Positions 8,666-16,649 of a stretch of DNA of 64,000 nucleotides are shown one piece after another (position 1 is the stretch's first letter; each line of letters opens with the position of its first letter). Under the pieces are notes generated by a model. It saw nothing but the letters and a program-made list of their open reading frames with translations. It did not search any database and was not told where the DNA came from. This DNA comes from Sphingomonas sp. PP-F2F-G114-C0414. Its GTDB lineage: Bacteria; Pseudomonadota; Alphaproteobacteria; Sphingomonadales; Sphingomonadaceae. Both the position numbers and the translations under genes were made by a program. The stretch spans positions 248,001 through 312,000 of the forward strand of contig NZ_RCWT01000012.1 in the NCBI RefSeq assembly GCF_003688595.1, read 5' to 3'.

Positions 8666-8881
8666 TTTTTCCCTCGCGACGGCGGGGATCCAGGCTGGGC
8701 TCCCGCCTTCGCGAGAGAATAAGAAGCGCATGCTGCTATCGAACATGTCGGTCCGTATGCCCTAAAGGTACTTCACCTCCCCGGCGGAGGCCGGGGTCCA
8801 GTTGGGGGACCTAGCTGACGACGCGCAACGCTCCGTTTCTGCGACCTTGCCAACTGGACCCCGGCCTCCGCCGGGGAGGTG
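8666..8881. repeat. Two adjacent REP-like inverted pairs
   Basis: At 8666-8722 a diverged CCCGCGAAGGCGGG-type pair (left arm CCCTCGCGACGGCGGGG, right arm TCCCGCCTTCGCGAGAG). At 8774-8881 a CACCTCCCCGGCGGAGGCCG pair, with CACCTCC outer bases instead of the usual CCACCCC. Confidence 0.75.
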
Positions 8882-8973
8882 CCAGTGCTCGACCGATAGG
8901 GCCGACAAGTTTCGCACGACAAGTAGGACGGCCGATATGGCTGTCCCAGATTCATATCGGTCAACCGCTCTTA

Positions 8974-9088
8974 TCCTCCCCAGCCAGGGGGAGGTGGCTC
9001 ACGCTCTCCACACGGCGGGAGCAGTGCGCGGTCGCCTCTGTTCAGTGCCCGCCCCCTCCGACGCCTCGCGCCCCCTGGCGAGGAACAA
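8974..9088. repeat. REP-like long pair, CCTCCCC...GGGGGAGG type
   Basis: TCCTCCCCAGCCAGGGGGAG on the left and a degenerate inverse (GCGCCCCCTGGCGAGGA) on the right, about 80 bases apart. It is related to the long pair at 24998-25117. Confidence 0.5.
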
Positions 9089-9148
9089 TTTACAACCAAA
9101 ATGGACCGCGTTTACCGATAATTGGGGAAGCGGTGCTAGTGTGGCGGC

Positions 9149-10825
9149 ATGGAACGTTTGGCATGGCTGCGATGGATGATCGGCGCGGTGGCGCTGTCGT
9201 TCTGCGTTGCCTTCGCGACTCCGGCCGCTGCCATCACGGGCACGCCCGTGTCGGTATGCGTGCGTCCGGCATTACCCAGCCAAACGCCGGCCATGCTGTT
9301 CGCGCACCCTGACGCGTTCGACTGCACCACACCGCAGACGGGGTTCGGCGGCGGCGATTTCTGGGTGGTGTCGAAGCCCCTGCCCGCAAATACGACGCGG
9401 GCCGATACCGTACGGATCGGCAGCACATGGGTGAACCGCGTCACGCTGTATGTCCTGTATGCCGATGGCGCGATCCGCCAGACCGGGTTCACCTCGCGCA
9501 CCGCAGGACAGTTGCTCGGGCTCGGCGCGGTGATCGTCCAGCCGATCCCGTATCACGACTCCGCGCCGGTCCGGCTGCTCTGGCACATCGAGGGCGCGGC
9601 GAACCTGCGCGGTCTGATCCTCGGCCCTGCGATCGCGGACCACCAACAACGCGATGTTACCGAAATCCTGCTGGCGGCATTGTACGGCGCATTTGGCGGG
9701 ATGGCGCTGGCGCTGATCGTCTACAACCTGGCTCTGTGGGGGGCGCTGCGCCAGGCTTTCCAGCCTGCCTATTGCCTGCTGGTGCTGTGCCTGCTGGCCT
9801 ATGCGCTGACGTCGTCGGGAGCACTCGGGCAGATGGTCCCCACCCTCGACAATAACGACCGGCAGCGGCTGAACACGCTGTTCCTCGCCGGGTCCGCCGT
9901 CTCGGCCTTGCTGTTCGCGCGCGCGTTCTTCGAGCGGCCGGTGTTCGCAGGATGGCTGCGACCCGCGAGCACCTGGGTGATGGTCGCGTTGCTGAGCAGC
10001 GCAACCGCGTGGGCAGCCTGCGCACCGTGGCATTTCCACGTGCTCGATAGGTTGCTCGCGACGGCCTACCTCGCGTTGCTGATCCTGATCCCCACCGTCC
10101 TTTACAACGCTTGGCGAACGCGCAGCCATTTCCTGTGGCTGTTCTCGCTGGCATGGAGCGTGCCGATCGCGGTGGCCGGCCTGCGCGTCGCGAATGCATT
10201 CGGCCTGCTGAAATGGAGCCTGTGGCTCGACAATTCGACAATCCTGTCGATGGCGCTCGAATCGATGCTGTCGAGTCTGGCGATCGCGTATCGGATCCGA
10301 CTGTTGAGCGTCGAGCGCGACGAGGCCCGAGAACAGGAGATTGCCGCGCGGTTGCTGGCGGATACCGAGCCACTGACCGGACTGCTCAATCGTCGCGCGT
10401 TCCTGACGCGTGCGATCGGCCGTCCGGGCGACCAGATGCTGCTGATCGCCGACGTCGACCACTTCAAGCGCGTCAACGAGAAGATCGGCCATGACGGCGG
10501 CGACGAAGTGCTGCGCGTAGTGGCGCGCGCGCTGCGCAACGCGGTGCCGGCGGATGCGCTGGTCGCGCGGATCGGCGGCGAGGAATTCGCGATCCTGCTC
10601 GACGCGGCGAACGCCGTCTCGCCCGACGCGGTGCTCGATCGCCTGCGCCGTCAGCGGATGCCGTTCGACATCGTGGTGACCGCGAGCATCGGCGCCTGCA
10701 CCGGGCCGTTGCTGCACGAGAAGGACTGGAAGCACCTGTATCACTGCGCCGATGGCGCGTTGTTCGCGGCGAAGGCCGCCGGGCGCGACCGAGCACGCGA
10801 AGCCCCGGTGTGCATCGCCGCCTGA
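9149..10825 (+). CDS. Membrane diguanylate cyclase with 7TMR-DISM sensor
   Basis: A 558-residue inner-membrane protein predicted to make cyclic di-GMP. Order: a signal peptide (1-29, ending PAAA); a periplasmic 7TMR-DISM extracellular domain (about 30-165); seven hydrophobic helices (about 170-370); a short coiled coil (SVERDEAREQEIAARLL); and a C-terminal GGDEF domain. The GGDEF domain has the substrate motif DVDHFKRVNEKIGHDGGDE and the active-site sequence RIGGEEF (GGEEF at 476-480), so catalysis should be intact. No RxxD inhibitory site is obvious five residues before GGEEF. The DISM domain usually senses carbohydrate or other periplasmic ligands; the ligand is unknown. It is monocistronic, with REP-like repeats upstream. 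Confidence 0.9.
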   Translation: MERLAWLRWMIGAVALSFCVAFATPAAAITGTPVSVCVRPALPSQTPAMLFAHPDAFDCTTPQTGFGGGDFWVVSKPLPANTTRADTVRIGSTWVNRVTLYVLYADGAIRQTGFTSRTAGQLLGLGAVIVQPIPYHDSAPVRLLWHIEGAANLRGLILGPAIADHQQRDVTEILLAALYGAFGGMALALIVYNLALWGALRQAFQPAYCLLVLCLLAYALTSSGALGQMVPTLDNNDRQRLNTLFLAGSAVSALLFARAFFERPVFAGWLRPASTWVMVALLSSATAWAACAPWHFHVLDRLLATAYLALLILIPTVLYNAWRTRSHFLWLFSLAWSVPIAVAGLRVANAFGLLKWSLWLDNSTILSMALESMLSSLAIAYRIRLLSVERDEAREQEIAARLLADTEPLTGLLNRRAFLTRAIGRPGDQMLLIADVDHFKRVNEKIGHDGGDEVLRVVARALRNAVPADALVARIGGEEFAILLDAANAVSPDAVLDRLRRQRMPFDIVVTASIGACTGPLLHEKDWKHLYHCADGALFAAKAAGRDRAREAPVCIAA

Positions 10826-10938
10826 CCCCCGCCTGCCCCCCGCCTGACCCCCGACTGACCGCTGCCGAGGTTTGACGGTCGACTTGTCGCCGCGCAACAT
10901 TTGCGACATGATCCCGCGTATTGCCGGGGGGACGCACG

Positions 10939-11139
10939 ATGCGAAATCACAAGGGGACGCTGCTGATCGCGGGGCTGGTCACGCTGACCGCGATCGCCGT
11001 GCGGCATCCTACCGTCGATCTGCGACTGGTCACGCACGACGTGCGCGATCCCGCGCCGCATCGGATGCAGGCGGCGGTCGACTTCGGCCTGGTCGGCGTG
11101 TCCGTGCTCTATACCTGGACCGTGAACCGGCTGCGCTGA
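10939..11139 (+). CDS. Small membrane protein of unknown function
   Basis: A 66-residue protein with one hydrophobic N-terminal segment (TLLIAGLVTLTAIAV) and a second near the C-terminus (FGLVGVSVLYTWTV). ATG at 10939 is preceded by a GGGGGG tract eight bases upstream, better placed than the ATG at 10921. I do not recognise the family. It lies between the diguanylate cyclase and xseB, 54 bases before xseB. Confidence 0.55.
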   Translation: MRNHKGTLLIAGLVTLTAIAVRHPTVDLRLVTHDVRDPAPHRMQAAVDFGLVGVSVLYTWTVNRLR

Positions 11140-11193
11140 ACACGCGCGCCATGTCCTTGACCCCCATCGCGTGCCTGCGCCATAGCGGCGGAC

Positions 11194-11433
11194 ATGGACA
11201 CGCCGATCGAAGACCTCGCGTTCGAGGATGCATTGAAGGAACTCGAGCTTATCGTCGGTAAGCTGGAAAGTGGCGATACGCCGCTCCAGCAGGCGATCGA
11301 GCTGTACGAGCGTGGCAACAAGCTGCGCCAGCGGTGCGCCGACCGGCTCGACGCGGCGCAGGCGCGGATCGAGGCGATCCGGCTCGATGGCGAGGGCAAG
11401 CCCGTGGGCGTGCGCCCGTTCGCGGCAGGCTGA
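11194..11433 (+). CDS. xseB: Exodeoxyribonuclease VII small subunit
   Basis: A 79-residue XseB. The family core is clear: FEDALKELELIVGKLESGD, then the second helix IELYERGNKLRQRCADRLD. It forms the multi-copy helical small subunit of ExoVII, which degrades single-stranded DNA together with XseA (not in this window). It starts the xseB-ispA-coaD series, with the ispA start codon only four bases after its stop. Confidence 0.93.
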   Translation: MDTPIEDLAFEDALKELELIVGKLESGDTPLQQAIELYERGNKLRQRCADRLDAAQARIEAIRLDGEGKPVGVRPFAAG

Positions 11434-11437
11434 GCCG

Positions 11438-12337
11438 GTGGCAGCGATTTCCACCACGCTGAAGGACGCGCTCGCCGAGGTTTCGGCGGAGATCGACCGG
11501 CAGTTCGACCAGTTGCTGGCGATCCCCGCCGATCCGCGTCACGACCTGTACCGGGCGATGCGTCATGCGGCGATCGGCGGCGGCAAACGCCTGCGGCCGC
11601 TGCTCGTATTCGCGACCGCCAACCTGTTCGACGTATCACGCGACTGTTCCGCAAGAGCCGCGACCGCGCTGGAGGCGATCCACGTCTACTCGCTGATCCA
11701 CGACGATCTGCCGTCGATGGACGACGACGACATGCGCCGCGGCAAGCCGACCGTGCACAAGCTGTTCGACGAGGCGACCGCGATCCTGGCGGGCGATTGC
11801 CTGCACGCGCTGGCGTTCGAAATCCTCGCCGATCCCGCGACGCATCCCGATCCATTCGTCCGCATCGAACTGGTTCAGGATCTCGCGCGCGCCGCCGGCC
11901 CCAACGGCATGGCGGGCGGGCAGAAGATGGATATCGAGGCCGAAAATACGCGGTTCGACCTCACCACCGTCACGCGGTTGCAGCAGATGAAGACCGGGGC
12001 GCTGATCTCGGCGTCGGTCGAGGCTGGCGCGATCCTCGGGCGCCTGCCACCCGAGGGGCGTGTCGGGTTGCGTGGCTATGCGCACGACCTGGGGCTCGCG
12101 TTCCAGATCGCCGACGACCTGCTCGATGCCGAGGGCGACGAGGCGGTGGTCGGCAAGTCGCTGCGCAAGGACGAAGTGGCGGGCAAGGAGACGTTTCTGT
12201 CGCTGCTCGGCCCCGAGCGCGCGCGCGAACAGGCCCGGATGCTGGTCGACCAGGCGATCGCGCATCTCCATAGCTATGGCAAGGAAGCCGATCTGCTGCG
12301 GGATATCGCCCGCTACGTGCTCGAACGCGACCGCTAG
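11438..12337 (+). CDS. ispA: Farnesyl/geranyl diphosphate synthase
   Basis: A 299-residue trans-polyprenyl synthase. The first aspartate-rich motif DDLPSMDDDD and the second DDLLDAEGD are both present, with GGKRLRP at the IPP-binding site and LQQMKTGALI between them. It makes C15 (or C10) diphosphate for quinones, bactoprenol and carotenoids. The start is the GTG at 11438-11440, four bases after the xseB stop and probably translated by coupling; an in-frame ATG at 11270 would lie inside xseB and is rejected. The common partner dxs is not downstream; coaD follows after nine bases. Confidence 0.92.
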   Translation: MAAISTTLKDALAEVSAEIDRQFDQLLAIPADPRHDLYRAMRHAAIGGGKRLRPLLVFATANLFDVSRDCSARAATALEAIHVYSLIHDDLPSMDDDDMRRGKPTVHKLFDEATAILAGDCLHALAFEILADPATHPDPFVRIELVQDLARAAGPNGMAGGQKMDIEAENTRFDLTTVTRLQQMKTGALISASVEAGAILGRLPPEGRVGLRGYAHDLGLAFQIADDLLDAEGDEAVVGKSLRKDEVAGKETFLSLLGPERAREQARMLVDQAIAHLHSYGKEADLLRDIARYVLERDR

Positions 12338-12346
12338 GAGAGCGCA

Positions 12347-12853
12347 ATGACACCGCGAATCGGCGTTTATCCCGGCACGTTCGATCCGGTCACCCTGGGT
12401 CACATGGACATCATCCGGCGTGGCGCGAAGCTGGTCGACCGGCTGGTGATCGGCGTCACCACCAATCCGTCTAAGTCGCCGATGTTCACGATCGGGGAGC
12501 GGATGGCGACGGTGCGCCGCGAGGTCGCGAGCATCGGCGGCGACATCGAGGTCGTCGCCTTCGATTCGCTGCTGATGGATTTCGCCGAGCGGCAGGGTGC
12601 CAAGGTGATCGTCCGAGGCTTACGCGCGGTCGCCGATTTCGAATATGAATATCAGATGGCGGGGATGAACCAGCAGATCAATCCGCGCGTCGAGACGGTG
12701 TTCCTGATGGCCGACGTCGCGTTGCAGCCGATCGCCAGCCGGCTGGTCAAGGAGATCGCGCTGTACGGCGGCGATATCGCCAAGTTCGTGCCGGAATCGG
12801 TGCGGGTCGAGGTCGTCGCGCGGGTCGAGAAGATCGGCCGCAAGGGGAGTTGA
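12347..12853 (+). CDS. coaD: Phosphopantetheine adenylyltransferase
   Basis: A 168-residue CoaD, which adenylates 4'-phosphopantetheine in the penultimate step of coenzyme A synthesis. The nucleotidyltransferase motif GTFDPVTLGHMDII is near residues 9-22, RGLRAVADFEYEYQMAGMN in the middle, and the second nucleotide motif appears as PIASRLVKEIA rather than the usual ISSTxVKEIA. A GAGAGC precedes the ATG. It is the third gene of the xseB-ispA-coaD unit. Confidence 0.95.
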   Translation: MTPRIGVYPGTFDPVTLGHMDIIRRGAKLVDRLVIGVTTNPSKSPMFTIGERMATVRREVASIGGDIEVVAFDSLLMDFAERQGAKVIVRGLRAVADFEYEYQMAGMNQQINPRVETVFLMADVALQPIASRLVKEIALYGGDIAKFVPESVRVEVVARVEKIGRKGS

Positions 12854-12861
12854 CCTCCTTC

Positions 12862-12972
12862 GCCCCTCCCTGGAAGGGAGGGGTTGGGGTGGGTCGGGTG
12901 CCGCATGACTGGACCGTTGAGGCTCAAGCGGGCGGACCCACCCCCGGCCCCTCCCTTGCAGGAAGGGGAGCA
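12862..12972. repeat. REP-like long pair, CCCCTCCCTGGAAGGGAGGG type
   Basis: CCCTCCCTGGAAGGGAGGGG on the left and GGCCCCTCCCTTGCAGGAAG on the right, with GGGTGGGTC...GGACCCACCC pairing inside. It separates coaD from the cyclophilin gene and makes the open frame of the latter extend falsely upstream. Confidence 0.7.
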
Positions 12973-13074
12973 GTTCGGCGTCAGCAGCCCCGCACGTTCA
13001 GATTGGCGCAAGCGGGGATTTGCTCTAAGTGGCGGCAGCCTGGTTGCGCCGGGCCTCTTGCGAGTGGGAATTTG

Positions 13075-13797
13075 ATGCGCTTTTTCGTCGGAATGTTCGC
13101 GTTGCTCGGGTGCCTCGTCACGGTACCAGCCGCTGCGCAGAAGAAGGATGTCGTGGCAGCGCCTGCGCGCCTGACGCCGCCGCTCACGACCGATACGCAG
13201 AATTTGCTGTTGCTCGATCTGTCGACCGGCGGCCGCGTGACGATCTGGCTGCGGCCCGACGTCGCGCCGTTGATGGTCGAGCGGATCAAGACGCTGACCC
13301 GCCAGCATTTCTATGACGGCCTCGCGTTCCACCGCGTGATCGACGGCTTCATGGCGCAGGGTGGCGATCCCAAGGGCGACGGCACCGGCGGCTCGCCGCT
13401 GCCCGACCTCAAGGCCGAGTTCAATTACCTGCCGCACGTCCGCGGCGCGGTGTCGGCGGCCCGCTCGGACAAGGAGGACAGCGCCAACAGCCAGTTCTTC
13501 ATCGTCTTCCAGCCGCGCCTCAGCCTCGACAAGAAATACACGGTGTTCGGCCGTGTGATCGACGGGATGCAGTATGTCGACGCGATCGAGCGCGGCGAGC
13601 CGCCGGCGAACCCGTCGCGGATCGTCCATGCCTATATCGCGGCGGACAATCCTCCGGCGTATGTCGCTGGCCCGCCGGCGCCTGCGCTCGGTGCGCCGGT
13701 GACGTTGCCGGGAACGGCTTCGGGCCCGAACGCGGCGAAGCCCAAGCTCGCGCCGGCCCGCAAGGCGCCGGTCAAGAAGGCGCCTGCCAAGAAGTGA
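13075..13797 (+). CDS. Periplasmic cyclophilin-type peptidyl-prolyl isomerase
   Basis: A 240-residue protein with a signal peptide ([12 protein letters not shown]... VPAAAQ, about 22 residues). A cyclophilin domain follows: [21 protein letters not shown], then [24 protein letters not shown]. The catalytic arginine (FHRV) and the QFFI block are intact. The last 45 residues are a Pro/Ala/Lys tail ([14 protein letters not shown]) of low complexity. It should assist proline isomerisation in secreted proteins. It lies immediately before queA (seven bases), as in other sphingomonads. Confidence 0.9.
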   Translation: MRFFVGMFALLGCLVTVPAAAQKKDVVAAPARLTPPLTTDTQNLLLLDLSTGGRVTIWLRPDVAPLMVERIKTLTRQHFYDGLAFHRVIDGFMAQGGDPKGDGTGGSPLPDLKAEFNYLPHVRGAVSAARSDKEDSANSQFFIVFQPRLSLDKKYTVFGRVIDGMQYVDAIERGEPPANPSRIVHAYIAADNPPAYVAGPPAPALGAPVTLPGTASGPNAAKPKLAPARKAPVKKAPAKK

Positions 13798-13804
13798 GAC
13801 TCCG

Positions 13805-14830
13805 TTGAACGTCGACCTTTTCGACTTCGACCTGCCGACCGACAACATCGCGCTGCGCCCCGCGGCGCCGCGCGATGCTGCACGGATGCTGGTGCTCGAA
13901 GGTGATCGGACCCTTGATGCGGGCGTGTCCGACCTGCCGTCGTTGCTGCGGCGAGGCGACATGCTCGTGTTCAACGATACGCGCGTCATCCCCGCCCAGC
14001 TCGAAGGACGGCGCGGCGATTCGAAGATCGGTGCGACCTTGCACAAGCGCGAGGGCCCGCGTCGGTGGCGGGCATTCATCCGCAACGCGCGGCGGCTTCA
14101 CGACGGCGACGTGATCGCGTTCGGCAACGGCGTCAGCGCGGCGGCGGTCGATCGCGAGGACGACGGCAGCTACGCGCTGGTATTCGCTGGCGACGAGCCC
14201 GTTGAGCTGCTGCTGGAACGCGCGGGCCACATGCCCCTGCCCCCATACATCGCCAGCAAGCGCCCGACCGACGCGCGCGATGCGGACGATTACCAGACGA
14301 TGTTCGCGTCCGAGCCGGGGGCGGTCGCCGCCCCGACCGCGGCGTTACACTTCACGCCAAAGTTGATGACGGCGCTCGACGCGGCGGGGATCGGTCACGC
14401 GACGCTGACGCTGCATGTCGGCGCGGGGACGTTCCTGCCGGTCAAGGCAAACGATACGACCGAGCACCGGATGCACGCCGAGTGGGGCCGGATCGATGCC
14501 GCCACCGCCGATCGGCTCAACGCGGTGCGCGCGAGCGGTGGTCGCGTGATCGCGGTCGGGACGACGTCGCTGCGACTGATCGAGAGTGCAGCCGGTGAGG
14601 ACGACGTCATTCGGCCGTTCGATGGCGATACCGCGATCTTCATTACCCCCGGATACCGGTTCCGCGGGATCGACGGGTTGATGACCAATTTCCACCTCCC
14701 GCGCTCGACCTTGTTCATGCTGGTGTCGGCGCTGATGGGCCGCGAGCGGATGCAGGCGGCGTACGCCCATGCGATCGCTGAGAAGTATCGGTTCTACAGC
14801 TATGGCGACGCCTCGCTTCTGCTGCCATGA
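13805..14830 (+). CDS. queA: tRNA preQ1(34) S-adenosylmethionine ribosyltransferase-isomerase
   Basis: A 341-residue QueA, which transfers ribose from SAM to preQ1 in tRNA to give epoxyqueuosine. Family blocks: [66 protein letters not shown] and [19 protein letters not shown]. The start is TTG at 13805; the conserved N-terminus begins within a few residues, so no later start is possible. It is clustered with tgt, which acts one step earlier in the same pathway. Its stop overlaps the next start (ATGA). Confidence 0.95.
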   Translation: MNVDLFDFDLPTDNIALRPAAPRDAARMLVLEGDRTLDAGVSDLPSLLRRGDMLVFNDTRVIPAQLEGRRGDSKIGATLHKREGPRRWRAFIRNARRLHDGDVIAFGNGVSAAAVDREDDGSYALVFAGDEPVELLLERAGHMPLPPYIASKRPTDARDADDYQTMFASEPGAVAAPTAALHFTPKLMTALDAAGIGHATLTLHVGAGTFLPVKANDTTEHRMHAEWGRIDAATADRLNAVRASGGRVIAVGTTSLRLIESAAGEDDVIRPFDGDTAIFITPGYRFRGIDGLMTNFHLPRSTLFMLVSALMGRERMQAAYAHAIAEKYRFYSYGDASLLLP

Positions 14831-15294
14831 CGGGCGGCATGCTGCTCGCTCTCGCTCTGCTTCAGGCTATCACGGCCGCGCCGCCGCCCGCGGGCGCGCC
14901 GCAACCGCCCGCGACGATTTTCGCCGAGCCTGCCGCGCTGTTCATCGCCGCGTGCGACGCGAACGGTGACGGCCGCGTGACGCAGACCGAGCTGACTGCG
15001 TGCGTCGCTCGGAGCTATGCGACCGCCGAGGGCGCTGCGTCGGGATCGATCGGGTACATTGCCTATGCCGACTGGGCGCAGGCGTGGCTCGGCGATCGCA
15101 ACGCATTGCCGAGCCCGTTCGAGATCGATCGCGACGGCGACAACCGGATCACGCTCGTCGAACTCCAGGCGCGGTTCGCGCAATTCTTCGTGCGGTTCGA
15201 CCGCGATAAGGACGGCCTGCTGACCCGCGCCGAACTCATCACCATCCGCGGCGCGCCAGCCGGCGATCGCTACGGCCTCCGCAAGAAAAAGTAA
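14827..15294 (+). CDS. Secreted EF-hand protein
   Basis: A 155-residue protein with a hydrophobic leader ([16 protein letters not shown]). It has three EF-hand-like calcium loops: [12 protein letters not shown] (near 44), [12 protein letters not shown] (near 102) and [12 protein letters not shown] (near 124). The second and third are close together and look like a true pair. It overlaps queA by four bases and ends one base before tgt, so it is co-transcribed with two queuosine genes. A role in that pathway is unlikely given the signal peptide; it is more likely a periplasmic calcium-binding protein that shares the transcript. Confidence 0.8.
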   Translation: MTGGMLLALALLQAITAAPPPAGAPQPPATIFAEPAALFIAACDANGDGRVTQTELTACVARSYATAEGAASGSIGYIAYADWAQAWLGDRNALPSPFEIDRDGDNRITLVELQARFAQFFVRFDRDKDGLLTRAELITIRGAPAGDRYGLRKKK

Positions 15295-15295
15295 T

Positions 15296-16447
15296 ATGAC
15301 CACCCGTCCCCGCTTCGACTTCACTATTTCCGCCACCGACGGCAAGGCACGCACCGGAGTCATCGCGATGCAGCGCGGCGACATCCGCACGCCTGCGTTC
15401 ATGCCGGTCGGCACCGCCGCGACCGTCAAGGGTATGAAGCCCGCCGACGTGGTCGGTGCGGGCGCGGACATCATCCTCGGCAACACATATCATTTGATGT
15501 TGCGGCCGGGCGCGGAGCGGGTCGCGCGGCTAGGTGGGCTGCACGCGTTTTCGGGTTGGTCGAAGCCGATCCTCACCGACTCCGGCGGCTATCAGGTGAT
15601 GAGCCTCGCCGACCTGACCAAGCGCTCCGAGGAGGGCGTCTCGTTCAAGTCGCACCTCGACGGCACACGACATTTGCTGAGCCCCGAGCGGTCGATCGAG
15701 ATCCAGCGGCTGCTCGGCTCGAACATCGTCATGGCGTTCGACGAACTGGTGCCGACGACGTCGACACGTGAAGTGCAGGCCGCGGCGATGGAGCGATCGA
15801 TGCGCTGGGCGAAGCGGTCGCGCGCGGCGTTCGATGCGGGCGAAGATCATGCCGAGAACAATGCGATCTTCGGGATCCAGCAGGGTGCGCTGAACGAGGG
15901 CTTCCGCAAGTCATCGGCGGATGCGCTGATCGATATCGGGTTCGACGGCTATGCGGTCGGCGGGCTGGCGGTCGGCGAGGGCCAGGAGGCGATGTTCGGG
16001 TGCCTCGACTTCGCGCCGGACCAGTTGCCGGTCGACAAGCCGCGCTACCTGATGGGCGTCGGCAAGCCGGACGACATTGTCGGTGCGGTCGAGCGTGGTA
16101 TCGACATGTTCGATTGTGTCATGCCGACCCGCTCGGGTCGCACCGGCCAGGCCTTCACGCGCACCGGCCCGATCAACATCCGCAACGCGAAGTTCGCCGA
16201 GGACATGGGGCCGCTCGATCCCGCCTGCCCCTGCCCGATCTGCGCGACCTGGGGGCGGGCGTATCTGCACCATCTCGTCCGGTCGGGCGAAATGCTTGGC
16301 GCGATGCTCATGACGGAGCATAACATCTGGTTCTACGAAACGCTGATGGCGGATCTGCGGGCGGCTATCGCCTCGGGGACGCTGACACAGTTCGCGAATG
16401 ATTTCCGTGGCGTGTATGCCCGGAAGAGTGAAGGAGAGCCCAAGTGA
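15296..16447 (+). CDS. tgt: tRNA-guanine transglycosylase
   Basis: A 383-residue bacterial TGT, which exchanges G34 for preQ1 in GU(N) anticodons. Substrate-binding blocks include [28 protein letters not shown] (general-base aspartate), GGLAVGE and [16 protein letters not shown] (nucleophilic aspartate). The zinc site is [17 protein letters not shown] near 308-324. Length and motifs are standard. Confidence 0.96.
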   Translation: MTTRPRFDFTISATDGKARTGVIAMQRGDIRTPAFMPVGTAATVKGMKPADVVGAGADIILGNTYHLMLRPGAERVARLGGLHAFSGWSKPILTDSGGYQVMSLADLTKRSEEGVSFKSHLDGTRHLLSPERSIEIQRLLGSNIVMAFDELVPTTSTREVQAAAMERSMRWAKRSRAAFDAGEDHAENNAIFGIQQGALNEGFRKSSADALIDIGFDGYAVGGLAVGEGQEAMFGCLDFAPDQLPVDKPRYLMGVGKPDDIVGAVERGIDMFDCVMPTRSGRTGQAFTRTGPINIRNAKFAEDMGPLDPACPCPICATWGRAYLHHLVRSGEMLGAMLMTEHNIWFYETLMADLRAAIASGTLTQFANDFRGVYARKSEGEPK

Positions 16448-16641
16448 CGATCAAGATCGACAGCGACACCCCGAACGAAATCCTCGCCGCCGCGAAGGAG
16501 GCGAAGCTGCAGGCCGAAGCCGCCGCGCATAACGCCGCCGAGAAGGCCAAGAGCTGGCCGCTCGCGAAGATCGGCCTGGGCGTCGGCATCGGCTCCGCGG
16601 CGATCGCAGGCGCGGTGCTGTTCGCGAACCGCAACAAGTAA
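16444..16641 (+). CDS. Small single-helix protein, unknown
   Basis: A 65-residue protein: an alanine/lysine-rich amphipathic half ([20 protein letters not shown]) followed by one transmembrane helix ([19 protein letters not shown]). The start overlaps the tgt stop (ATGA-type), so it is translationally coupled. Similar short proteins follow tgt in other sphingomonads in my recollection. No function can be given. Confidence 0.65.
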   Translation: MTIKIDSDTPNEILAAAKEAKLQAEAAAHNAAEKAKSWPLAKIGLGVGIGSAAIAGAVLFANRNK

Positions 16642-16649
16642 GGATCTCC

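Larger units (their letters stand above)
8540..9148. other. Gene-free stretch rich in REP-like repeats
   Basis: About 600 bases between the clpA terminator and the diguanylate cyclase gene. Three repeat pairs fill most of it (8666, 8774, 8974). Frames that cross it are translations of the repeats. I see no gene or RNA in the remainder. Confidence 0.7.

Noticed and set aside
8773..8964. 63-codon minus-strand frame
   Set aside because: It translates a REP-like pair (the SPAEAGVQL-type sequence recurs wherever this repeat is read).
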